DNA of 64,000 bases from Gammaproteobacteria bacterium (GTDB lineage Bacteria; Pseudomonadota; Gammaproteobacteria; GCA-002705445; GCA-002716945). This document shows, one piece after another, positions 46,171-55,097 of this stretch. Location of the stretch: positions 701,605-765,604 of the forward strand of contig PBCF01000002.1 in the NCBI GenBank assembly GCA_002716945.1, written 5' to 3'. Positions within the stretch are counted from its first letter, which is position 1. Each line of letters starts with the position of its first letter. A program made the position numbers and the translations under genes. Under the pieces are notes generated by a model that saw only the letters and a list, made by a program, of their open reading frames with translations, was not told the DNA's origin and searched no databases.

Positions 46171-47754
46171 TTGAAAGATAGTTTAAAAAAATTAATAATT
46201 GAGTCACTCAAAGACGATCTTGAGGTATCAGAATTACTTGATTTAGTAGAAGTGCAACAATCCACAACAAAACATATCAAAGCTGATTATTTTTCCAATA
46301 TTGCAATGAAATTAGCTAAAAAGCTTAATAAAGATCCTATAGATATAGCTGATAAAATTGTTGCTAAATTGCAATCCTCTGAAGGTCTTATCTGTGAAGT
46401 AGCTCAGCCTGGTTATATAAATTTTCTTATAGAAGAATCACAAAAAAACCATATCATCATTGATATTTTAGATTCAGAAGATTTATTGACAATATGTAAA
46501 ACCAAGAAACCTAAAAAAATAAATGTAGAATTTATTTCAGCAAATCCAACTGGGCCGCTGCATGTTGGTCATGGGAGAGGTGCAATATATGGCAATATAA
46601 TTGCTAAATTTTTGCAAATACAAGGACACAATGTTGTAAAAGAGTATTATGTAAATGATTTTGGCAACCAAATAAAAAAACTCTTAGAAAGTATATTTTT
46701 ATGCATAAATGACAATCAATATAAGTCAGACGATCTTTATCAAGGTGATTATATAAAAACAATAGCAACTGATGTAGAAAAGAAATTTGGTAAAAATTTT
46801 AACAAGGACACAAAAAAAATAAAAAAATATGTCCTAGAAAAGATTATGCGCCTTATACAAATACCTTTGAAAGGCCTTAATATCGTTTTTGATAACTGGT
46901 TTTATGAAACATCTCTTTTTGAAAATAATCTTGTTATAAACATTATAAATAAACTAAATGAATCAAACCAAACAGTTGAAAGTGAAGGTGCTATTATGTT
47001 GAAAGCTGATGAACCAAGAGTTTTGATTAAATCTAATGGTGAATATACTTATTTTGCGACAGATTTAGCATACCATGTTCAAAAAATGAAAAATTTTGAT
47101 ACGGTTATAAATATTTGGGGCGCCGATCATCATGGCTATACTCCGAGAATTAAAGCGGGCTTGAAAATACTTGGGTATGATGTTAAGAATCTTGATATTC
47201 ATTTAATTCAATTTGCTAATTTATATAGAAGAGGAAAAAAAATATCAATGTCTACCAGAAAAGGAGACTTTGTTGAGTTAGAAACTTTAAGAAAAGAAAT
47301 TGGCAATGATGCTATGAATTTCTTCTATCTAACAAAAAATAAAGATCAACATTTAGATTTTGATTTAGATGTAGCGGTTAAAGAGAATAAAAATAATCCT
47401 GTTTACTATATTCAGTATGCGCACGCAAGAATTGAAAAAATTTTAAATAAGATTGATGGTTTAAATAATTATAAATTTAATCCAAATGCATTAAATCATC
47501 AAAACGAAAAAGATATAATATCGCAACTTAATAATTTTAATGAAATTTGCAAGAATTCAATAATAAAATTACAACCTCACATTATGGCAAATTATCTTCA
47601 TAAACTTGCACAAGATTTTCATAGTTATTATGCAAATGTTAAATTTTTGACTGAAAAAATTGACTATAATAAAATATATCTAGTTAAAGCAGTACAGAAA
47701 GTTCTTAAGTGCGGATTAGATCTGCTAAATATAAAAGCACCCAAGGAAATGTAA
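46171..47754 (+). CDS. argS: Arginyl-tRNA synthetase (TTG start)
   Basis: SANPTGPLHVGHGRGAIYG, MSTRKGDFV. Confidence 0.97.
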   Translation: MKDSLKKLIIESLKDDLEVSELLDLVEVQQSTTKHIKADYFSNIAMKLAKKLNKDPIDIADKIVAKLQSSEGLICEVAQPGYINFLIEESQKNHIIIDILDSEDLLTICKTKKPKKINVEFISANPTGPLHVGHGRGAIYGNIIAKFLQIQGHNVVKEYYVNDFGNQIKKLLESIFLCINDNQYKSDDLYQGDYIKTIATDVEKKFGKNFNKDTKKIKKYVLEKIMRLIQIPLKGLNIVFDNWFYETSLFENNLVINIINKLNESNQTVESEGAIMLKADEPRVLIKSNGEYTYFATDLAYHVQKMKNFDTVINIWGADHHGYTPRIKAGLKILGYDVKNLDIHLIQFANLYRRGKKISMSTRKGDFVELETLRKEIGNDAMNFFYLTKNKDQHLDFDLDVAVKENKNNPVYYIQYAHARIEKILNKIDGLNNYKFNPNALNHQNEKDIISQLNNFNEICKNSIIKLQPHIMANYLHKLAQDFHSYYANVKFLTEKIDYNKIYLVKAVQKVLKCGLDLLNIKAPKEM

Positions 47755-48608
47755 TGAAACAAAATAAAATTGCAATAATATATGATTTTGATGGAACACT
47801 AACTCCAAAAACTATGCAAGAATATACAATCATCCCAAAATTGGGTATAAATTCTAAAAAATTTTGGGATTCGATTTCAAAAGAATCAAAATCTACCGGT
47901 GGAGAATTAATGATGATTTATATGAGACGTCTTTTAGATGAAGCTGAGAAAAAAGGTATTAAGATTTCAAAAAATGAATTTCATAAAATGGGCAAAAACA
48001 TAATTTATTATAAAGGGGTTAACACTTGGTTTAATAATATAAATAAGTATTCAAAAAAACTATTTTCTGATATTAAAATTTCACATTACATAATATCCGC
48101 AGGACATTTAGAAATCTTAGAAGGAATATCAATTAAAAAATATATAACAAAAATTTTTGCTTCAGAATATTTTTATAAAAAAAATGGATATGCTGTTTTC
48201 CCGAAAACTGTAGTAACTGACACTACAAAAACTCAATATTTATTTAGAATCAATAAAGGAAAAGAAAAGATTTCAGAAAGTATAAATACACATATGCCTG
48301 AAAATAAAAGACCTATTCCTTTTCATAATATTATATATATTGGCGATGGTATGACTGATGTCCCAAGTATGGCTTTAATCAAAAAAGAAGGTGGTCACTC
48401 AATTGCTGTGTATGAAAAAAATCAAAAAAAGCAAATCAAAATATGTAAACAGTTATTGAATGCAAATAGAGTTGATTTTATAGCAGAGGCAAATTACAAC
48501 GAAAAGTGTCAACTTTATAAAAGAACATGTTTGTTGTTAGATTATATAGTGTCAAAAATTAAATATAGTGCTGAATTAGAAAACTGCAAAAAAATTAAAA
48601 GTTATTAA
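47754..48608 (+). CDS. HAD superfamily hydrolase; start taken at 47754, overlapping the argS stop
   Basis: IIYDFDGTLTPKTMQEY, ISAGHLE, IYIGDGMTDVPSM. Confidence 0.78.
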   Translation: MKQNKIAIIYDFDGTLTPKTMQEYTIIPKLGINSKKFWDSISKESKSTGGELMMIYMRRLLDEAEKKGIKISKNEFHKMGKNIIYYKGVNTWFNNINKYSKKLFSDIKISHYIISAGHLEILEGISIKKYITKIFASEYFYKKNGYAVFPKTVVTDTTKTQYLFRINKGKEKISESINTHMPENKRPIPFHNIIYIGDGMTDVPSMALIKKEGGHSIAVYEKNQKKQIKICKQLLNANRVDFIAEANYNEKCQLYKRTCLLLDYIVSKIKYSAELENCKKIKSY

Positions 48609-48988
48609 CTTTGTTCTACTAAAGTTAAATTGTTAAGCCTATCTAAAAATTTATACTCAAGTTTTTTTATATCAAATGATTCTTGTAAATTATTTATTAC
48701 TATATTTATATCAACATCTTTACAACTATATAAATCTAATTGAAATAAACCTGGTTCAAATTCATCCCAAATATGTAAAACTATATGGCTGGTTTCTATA
48801 AGAGCCATACAAGTTGTACCTCTATTTCCTTTTTGATCAACATAAGAAATTGTTGGTCCTTGAAGTAATTTCATATCAATTAATTTAATTAAATGATTCA
48901 TCCAATTTAAGACTATATGAAGATCGCCTTTCTTTGGACAATTATTTACTTCTGCTCTAACTATCAAATGTTTATGTTCTAGTTTCAT
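48605..48988 (-). CDS. speD: S-adenosylmethionine decarboxylase-like proenzyme (SpeD family); start taken at internal Met (MKLEHKH)
   Basis: ETSHIVLHIWDEFEPGLFQLDLYSCKD resembles the SpeD ESH..H.W...DL.TC block; divergent from speE. Confidence 0.75.
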   Translation of the reverse strand: MKLEHKHLIVRAEVNNCPKKGDLHIVLNWMNHLIKLIDMKLLQGPTISYVDQKGNRGTTCMALIETSHIVLHIWDEFEPGLFQLDLYSCKDVDINIVINNLQESFDIKKLEYKFLDRLNNLTLVEQS

Positions 48989-49049
48989 TAGTATGCTGTT
49001 ATATTGATAATAGCAATTATATACTTTAATATAATTTTCTCTAACAAAA

Positions 49050-49778
49050 ATGAAAAAAAAATTAATATCTGAATATAACAAAGAGACTGATACAGTCTTT
49101 TCGGTTTATTATAGGAAGAGGCTTGTTAAATTAAAATCAGAATTCCAAACAATTGAAGTATTTCAAACAGAAAAATTAGGACGGGTATTGATTATGGATA
49201 AATGCTTCATGATAACAGAAAAAGATTATAAATATTATCACGAAAGTTGTTTAGAAATACTTAAAAATAAAATTGATAAAAAAATTGATATATTGATTAT
49301 TGGAGGAGGCGATTTTGCTTTAGTTAAAAGTTTAAGTAAATTTAAGAAAATCAAATCACTAACTCTAGTAGAAATTGATGAAAAAGTTATAGAAATATGT
49401 AAAAAATTTTTTCCTTACTTCTTCAAGTTTACTCAAGAATTTTATAAAAAAATTAATATTATTATTGAAGATGGTTATACATGGGCAAAAAAAAATCAAA
49501 AAAAATTTGATGTTACAATAATTGATTGTACAGATCCAAATAATATAGCTACAAAATTATACTCTTATAATTTTTATAAATATATCTTTCAGAATACAAA
49601 AAAAAATGGGTATATTATTCAGCAATCAGGTAGTCCAATTATTCACTCATCAACTATTATAAAACCAATGTGCAATAAACTTGAAAAAGTTGGTTTCAAA
49701 AAGCCGCAATTATTTACATTTCCAATGCCAACATATCCAATGGGTACTTGGTCTTTTGTAAAAAGTCATAAAGGTTAA
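49050..49778 (+). CDS. speE: Spermidine synthase-like aminopropyltransferase
   Basis: MITEKDYKYYHESC, IIGGGDFALVKSL, LVEIDEKVIEICKKFFP, DCTDPNN, PMPTYPMGTWSF. Confidence 0.85.
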   Translation: MKKKLISEYNKETDTVFSVYYRKRLVKLKSEFQTIEVFQTEKLGRVLIMDKCFMITEKDYKYYHESCLEILKNKIDKKIDILIIGGGDFALVKSLSKFKKIKSLTLVEIDEKVIEICKKFFPYFFKFTQEFYKKINIIIEDGYTWAKKNQKKFDVTIIDCTDPNNIATKLYSYNFYKYIFQNTKKNGYIIQQSGSPIIHSSTIIKPMCNKLEKVGFKKPQLFTFPMPTYPMGTWSFVKSHKG

Positions 49779-49784
49779 ATTTAG

Positions 49785-50141
<357 letters not shown>

Positions 50142-50194
50142 TTATTATAGTATAAGAATTCAATATGATAAACGCCCTCTAAAACCTATATCAG

Positions 50195-50905
50195 TTAAAA
50201 AGTCATTCCTACACTAATATTAAAATATTCGGTGTCTTGGTTCGAATTTGGTGAAGCTCCAGCTCCTCCATCATTATTGGCACCCACAACCCCGGTGACA
50301 TCAAAACCAGCTAAACTAGTTTCGTATGACAATTCGTGTGCTGCAGAATGCAGACTTCCTCCAGTAAATGTCATATAACTATAATTTACTGGTCCGAGTG
50401 GAACCGACAAAGTAAAATGGCCATAATCTGAACTTGCATTTGATCCATCTCCTTTATAACTTCCAAAAATTGCGCCGTCAATAGCAAACAAACCAAAATC
50501 CATTCCTACGTTTACTTCTTCATAATCACGATCCCAATCGTCAGTATAATAATAACCTGTGACACCAACATAGCTTGGTATGCCTAAAATTGTCATATTA
50601 TATCCAGCATAAATATCGTATTCCATTCCATTACCGCCGCTGCTACCACCACTATCACCAACACGTGCCCACCAGGTACCTATATAAAAATTACCTGATT
50701 CTATGTCAGCACCAAAACTATAAGATGAGTTTTGTTGGAAAGCACCTCGGAACCAATATTCCGTCATATAACCGACGTTCATGCTAAATCCGCCGCTTGA
50801 CTCTGATGCTGTTGAAGTTGATGGAGATTCACCCGCAAATGCGGTTGTAAAAGATAATAAAATTCCTGCAATAACAGAAAATATATATTGTATAAATTTT
50901 TTCAT
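50195..50905 (-). CDS. TorF family putative porin (copy 1)
   Basis: Signal peptide; NVGYMTEYWFRGAFQQNSSYSFGADIESGNFYIGTWWA; C-terminal beta-barrel Phe. Confidence 0.85.
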   Translation of the reverse strand: MKKFIQYIFSVIAGILLSFTTAFAGESPSTSTASESSGGFSMNVGYMTEYWFRGAFQQNSSYSFGADIESGNFYIGTWWARVGDSGGSSGGNGMEYDIYAGYNMTILGIPSYVGVTGYYYTDDWDRDYEEVNVGMDFGLFAIDGAIFGSYKGDGSNASSDYGHFTLSVPLGPVNYSYMTFTGGSLHSAAHELSYETSLAGFDVTGVVGANNDGGAGASPNSNQDTEYFNISVGMTF

Positions 50906-51013
50906 TCATTTCTCCGTATTTAATATAAGTTATTTAGTTGGACGTTTATCATTCATAATACATCGCCAAGGCAAAAGTATTAAAATTAGCCAACGCTACA
51001 ATAAAACACTGAT

Positions 51014-51035
51014 GTTAGTGTGTTAGTGTATACAC
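51014..51035. repeat. Tandem 8-mer (GTTAGTGT x2) overlapping palindrome GTGTATACAC upstream of TorF copy 1
   Basis: gttagtgtgttagtgtatacac read directly; 10-bp perfect palindrome at 51026-51035. Confidence 0.7.
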
Positions 51036-51142
51036 CTAAATTATAATATTAAAACAAGTGAAATGTCGATATATCTTATATATTAGAGAACCCTTATATT
51101 ATATAATTCTCCCAACCAAAAACTTACAATTAATCTAAATAA

Positions 51143-51844
51143 CTAAAAACTGTATCCTAATGAAAATACAGCATATGATGTGTCTGCTCTTTTTGTTTCT
51201 GCCGCTGTAATATCATCAGAGTTTTTAGCAACTTCAAGGCCTACATCAACTCCTTGTATGTTTGTACTATATGAAGCTGAAAACCAATCTCCTTTTAAAG
51301 TAGATCCACCCCAATCACCATAGGTAAGTGTAATTGGCAAACCCATACTACTCATGTCTACAGATACAGTTGTATGGCTGTAAGAATCATCAGTTGCTGT
51401 CTTATATTTACCATCAGCATAATCAACAGAAATCGCACCAAAAGAAATACCTACATTGAATTCTTCATAATCTGAATCAAAATTATCTGTATAATAATAT
51501 CCAGTTACTCCAAAATAAATGTCAGCACCTCCTGCCGACATGCTATATCCAGCGTAGTAGTCATGCTCCAGCCCTTGATCAACATCAGCCCACCAAGTAC
51601 CTAGATAGAAACCACCGGCTTCATAATCTGCACCAAAACTGACAGATGACTCTGATTGATATACACCTCTATACCAATACTCAGATGCATAACCTACATT
51701 AAAACTTACAGGACTACTACTTTCTTCATCAGCTATAACATCTGCAGAATAGAAAAATGTAGATGCTGTGATTATTATCCCTGTAAAAAGTGGTAAGAAT
51801 AATTGCTTAAATTTTATTTTCATTTTTATAACCTCTCCTTTCAT
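51143..51844 (-). CDS. TorF family putative porin (copy 2)
   Basis: FNVGYASEYWYRGVYQSESSVSFGADYEAGGFYLGTWWADV; same architecture as copy 1; C-terminal GYSF. Confidence 0.85.
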   Translation of the reverse strand: MKGEVIKMKIKFKQLFLPLFTGIIITASTFFYSADVIADEESSSPVSFNVGYASEYWYRGVYQSESSVSFGADYEAGGFYLGTWWADVDQGLEHDYYAGYSMSAGGADIYFGVTGYYYTDNFDSDYEEFNVGISFGAISVDYADGKYKTATDDSYSHTTVSVDMSSMGLPITLTYGDWGGSTLKGDWFSASYSTNIQGVDVGLEVAKNSDDITAAETKRADTSYAVFSLGYSF

Positions 51845-51924
51845 AAAATGGTTTATTTTTTAAAATATTAATAAGTAAGTTTCTAGTTGGGCGAATATAT
51901 AAAAAGCTCAACTATAATCACATA

Positions 51925-51940
51925 TGCATGAAACGTGCCA
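51925..51940 (-). promoter_or_regulatory. Sigma54 (RpoN) -24/-12 promoter
   Basis: Minus strand TGGCACGTTTCATGCA against consensus TGGCACG-N4-TTGCA: one mismatch, GG/GC spacing canonical; about 80 bp upstream of TorF copy 2. Confidence 0.75.
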
Positions 51941-52039
51941 AATAAAAAAAGAATGAATTTTCGTATCAAGGTGAGATATAATAATTTCTAAGAGAAAAAT
52001 GTAAATACAGAACAGAAATGTGTCATTTTATGTATATTT

Positions 52040-52056
52040 TGCACCATTTTAGAGCA
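52040..52056. promoter_or_regulatory. NtrC-binding-site-like sequence
   Basis: TGCACC-ATTTT-AGAGCA against TGCACC-N5-GGTGCA: one perfect half-site, two mismatches in the other; about 100-130 bp upstream of the sigma54 promoter. Confidence 0.5.
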
Positions 52057-52079
52057 AATAATTTGTTGGAGTATAAACC

Positions 52080-52304
52080 ATGATTGAATCTAAAGCGCTG
52101 ATTGAGTTAATTGAAAAAATAAATAAATTAATGCCAAAAAATGGAGATACGTTAAGATCTGATTTCAAAGAAAACATCAAAATACTCATTGAAGAATACA
52201 TAAAAAAAATGAACTTAATAACAAAAGAAGAATTTGATGTTCAAAAAGAAGTTTTATTAAAAACGAGATTAAAATTAGAAGAAATTGAAAAAAAAATAAA
52301 ATAA
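52080..52304 (+). CDS. ubiK: UbiK/YqiC family accessory factor
   Basis: 74 aa with C-terminal coiled coil: LITKEEFDVQKEVLLKTRLKLEEIEKKI. Confidence 0.85.
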   Translation: MIESKALIELIEKINKLMPKNGDTLRSDFKENIKILIEEYIKKMNLITKEEFDVQKEVLLKTRLKLEEIEKKIK

Positions 52305-52305
52305 T

Positions 52306-52800
52306 CTATTTTGATTTCTCTATTATATAATCTACAGCAGCTTTAACATCTTCATCTGACAATGAAGCTAAACCACCTTTTGCTGGCATTACGCCAATCC
52401 CATTAATTGCTGAATCATAAAGATGATCAATACCTTCACTAATTCTTGAAGCCCATTGTGACTGATTACCTGTTATGGGAGACCCTGCAGCTCCATTATC
52501 ATGACAAGATCCACAAACCATCTTATAAATTTTTTCACCAGAATTCGATGCATCAGAAGGTGCACCTGCCGCAAGTTGTATTGTAGATTTAATTTTTGGA
52601 TTACTAGACAAATTTTCATTCGATATAGGTGACGTTCTTTTATCAATTAATGAAATCAATTCGTCTTTATGATTTTCTTTACTAGGATTTGATGCAAAAA
52701 CAATCGAAAGAATTGTAATGAAAATAGAAAATAAAATGAATATAACGGTAATAATTGCAAAGTTTTTAAAAAAGGCTTGATCTGATGTTTCGTTATTCAT
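52306..52800 (-). CDS. Membrane-anchored cytochrome c5 family protein
   Basis: N-terminal TM; GEKIYKMVCGSCHDNGAAGSP (CxxCH), GVMPAKGG. Confidence 0.9.
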   Translation of the reverse strand: MNNETSDQAFFKNFAIITVIFILFSIFITILSIVFASNPSKENHKDELISLIDKRTSPISNENLSSNPKIKSTIQLAAGAPSDASNSGEKIYKMVCGSCHDNGAAGSPITGNQSQWASRISEGIDHLYDSAINGIGVMPAKGGLASLSDEDVKAAVDYIIEKSK

Positions 52801-52867
52801 TTTGATATCATGTGATTTTTCATTTGTTAGATTATACTAAAGATATAGTAAATTAAAACTATATTTT

Positions 52868-52941
52868 GCGCCTGTAGCTCAGTTGGATAGAGTGCTGGCT
52901 TCCGGAGCCAGAGGTCAGGAGTTCGAATCTTCTCAGGCGCT
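52868..52941 (+). tRNA. tRNA-Arg (anticodon CCG)
   Basis: GCGCCTGTAGCTCAGTTGGATAGAGTGCTGGCTTCCGGAGCCAGAGGTCAGGAGTTCGAATCTTCTCAGGCGCT cloverleaf, CTGGC-TTCCGGA-GCCAG arm; CCA not encoded. Confidence 0.97.
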
Positions 52942-53799
52942 TTATTCAGAATATGATAATCTTTCTGCAGCAATAATTGTATTTTCAATTAACGAACAAA
53001 CTGTCATAGGTCCTACGCCGCCTGGTACCGGAGTTATAGCTGATGCTTTTTGTGAAACAGAATCAAAGTCTACATCACCACATAGTTTTCCATCAATACT
53101 ATGTATTCCTACATCTATAACAATACATCCTGATGGCACTTGATCTCCTGTAACAAATTTAGGTTTTCCAACAGCAACTATAATAACATCTGCATCTGAT
53201 AATTTTGACGGGATATCACGTGTGCGAGAGTGACACATAGTGACAGTTGCATGTTGTTGTTGACATAATATAGAAACAGGCTTACCAACAATATTTGACC
53301 TACCTATAACAGTGACATTTTTCCCTTTTAAATCAAGGTTGATAGAAGCCAACATCTGCATGATACCCTTAGGTGTACAAGATACAAGAGTTTCTTCTCC
53401 TAAAAATAATTTACCTACATTAGTTGGAGTAAAACCATCAACATCTTTTGATGGATGAATGCTATTTAGTACTTTAGTAATAGAAATATGATCTGGAAGA
53501 GGTAACTGAACTATCACTCCATGTATATTTTTATCATTATTAATTTTTTCTATTTCCTTTAGAATTTCTTCCTCTGAAATTTGATCATTGAATTTCCTTA
53601 CTTCAGAATTGATACCTGCTTTACTGGCAAATTTTTCTTTTTGTCTTACATAACTAGCGGATGCACCTAAATCTCCAACCAATATAACAACTAATGTAGG
53701 TGTAATATTTTTTGATTGTAAATTTTCAACTTTTTTTCGTAAATCATTAGTTAATATTTTTTCTGCTACTTCTTTTCCGCTTATTATTGTGGCTGTCAT
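52942..53799 (-). CDS. folD: Bifunctional methylenetetrahydrofolate dehydrogenase/cyclohydrolase
   Basis: VGDLGASASYVRQKEKFASKAGI, VQLPLPDH, PSKDVDGFTPTNVG, GRSNIVGKPVSILC, PVPGGVGPMT. Confidence 0.98.
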   Translation of the reverse strand: MTATIISGKEVAEKILTNDLRKKVENLQSKNITPTLVVILVGDLGASASYVRQKEKFASKAGINSEVRKFNDQISEEEILKEIEKINNDKNIHGVIVQLPLPDHISITKVLNSIHPSKDVDGFTPTNVGKLFLGEETLVSCTPKGIMQMLASINLDLKGKNVTVIGRSNIVGKPVSILCQQQHATVTMCHSRTRDIPSKLSDADVIIVAVGKPKFVTGDQVPSGCIVIDVGIHSIDGKLCGDVDFDSVSQKASAITPVPGGVGPMTVCSLIENTIIAAERLSYSE

Positions 53800-53817
53800 T
53801 GTAATCTCCTAGAAATC

Positions 53818-54432
53818 TTATTTCTTATTTTGTCTCTCTTTTTCAACTAATAAAAAAACAATATTATATAATTCATCATATTCACTAACATAAGAACCAC
53901 TTGTTAAATATTTACCATTAACCACTAATGTTGGAACTGAATTTATTTGATACATTTTAGCTAATCTGCTATCTCTTCGTTCTCTTATCTCGGTACCAAA
54001 GGAATCATAATATTCAGCAAATTTTTTCTTGTCAAATCCATGTCCTTCTATAAATTCTTCAAGCTTATTTTTAGTGTCTAATCTATTATTATTAAGATGA
54101 ATTTCTTCAAAAATTTTTTCATGCAAAATATCATCAAGTTTCATTTGTTCAAGGGCATAATAGGCTTTAGCGTGGTTTAACCACGAAGGTCTCAATGCAA
54201 CTGGTACTTTTACTAAAATTGTATCTTCTTCTAGATTAGATTCTATTTTGTTTATTGTTGGCTCTATATTGAAACAGTGAGGGCATCCGTACCAAAAAAA
54301 TTCATAAATAACTATTTTTTCATGTTGTGTTTGTGCCTCATCAGAAATTTGAATATATTTTAAATTTGATTTTTCAGCAAAACCAATATTCACAAATGAT
54401 AATAAGATTATAAAAAGTAGTTTTTTAATCAT
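53818..54432 (-). CDS. dsbA: Thiol:disulfide interchange protein DsbA-like
   Basis: Signal peptide; FFWYGCPHCFNIEP (CPHC), VPTLVVNGKY. Confidence 0.92.
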   Translation of the reverse strand: MIKKLLFIILLSFVNIGFAEKSNLKYIQISDEAQTQHEKIVIYEFFWYGCPHCFNIEPTINKIESNLEEDTILVKVPVALRPSWLNHAKAYYALEQMKLDDILHEKIFEEIHLNNNRLDTKNKLEEFIEGHGFDKKKFAEYYDSFGTEIRERRDSRLAKMYQINSVPTLVVNGKYLTSGSYVSEYDELYNIVFLLVEKERQNKK

Positions 54433-55070
54433 TAATATAATCCTTGAATATAATGCGAGACTGCTCGCATTTCGTTGTCGGTCATTCTGTGTACAATGTT
54501 TCTCATCATCTTATTTTGATCATTAGATCTTAACCCAGATTGAAAATTCTTCAATTGTTGATATACATATTCAGCGTGTTGTCCAGAGAGCATTGGAATA
54601 CCCGCAGCATAATTACCAAGTCCATTTGGGCCATGGCATGCTATACATGCTTGTATCTTAATATCAATAACACCACCTCTATAAATATTTCTTCCTAAAA
54701 TTAAATACTTATCATCAGTAGTACCAATAGACTTCTCCAGTCCTGCATAATAGTCCGCTAGAACATCCATATCCCGGTCTGATAGTGTTTGAGCAATACC
54801 ATACATTACAGGATTATTTCTGCCACCTGTTGAGCCCTTCTTAAAAGCTTGGAGTTGTGATTTTAAATAACGTGGGTTTTGTCCAGCTAAATTAGGCCAA
54901 ATTGGGTTTGAACTTATACCTTTTTGTCCATGACACGCTACACATGTTTCGCTTTTATCAAGAACCTGAGTTTTTTCAGATGATATAGATATGTTAGAAA
55001 ATAACAAAAAGGCGATCGGCAACAATAGTAAGATTTTTCTCCTCATAGATGAAATATTATATCTCATCAT
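54432..55070 (-). CDS. Di-heme cytochrome c4
   Basis: CVACHGQKGIS and CIACHGPNGLG, signal peptide. Confidence 0.93.
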   Translation of the reverse strand: MMRYNISSMRRKILLLLPIAFLLFSNISISSEKTQVLDKSETCVACHGQKGISSNPIWPNLAGQNPRYLKSQLQAFKKGSTGGRNNPVMYGIAQTLSDRDMDVLADYYAGLEKSIGTTDDKYLILGRNIYRGGVIDIKIQACIACHGPNGLGNYAAGIPMLSGQHAEYVYQQLKNFQSGLRSNDQNKMMRNIVHRMTDNEMRAVSHYIQGLY

Positions 55071-55097
55071 GATAATTCTTCAAATAAACAGATTGTA

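Noticed and set aside
50575-51026. 70- and 81-aa plus ORFs around TorF copy 1
   Set aside because: Antisense to the porin gene and its promoter region; no recognisable domain.
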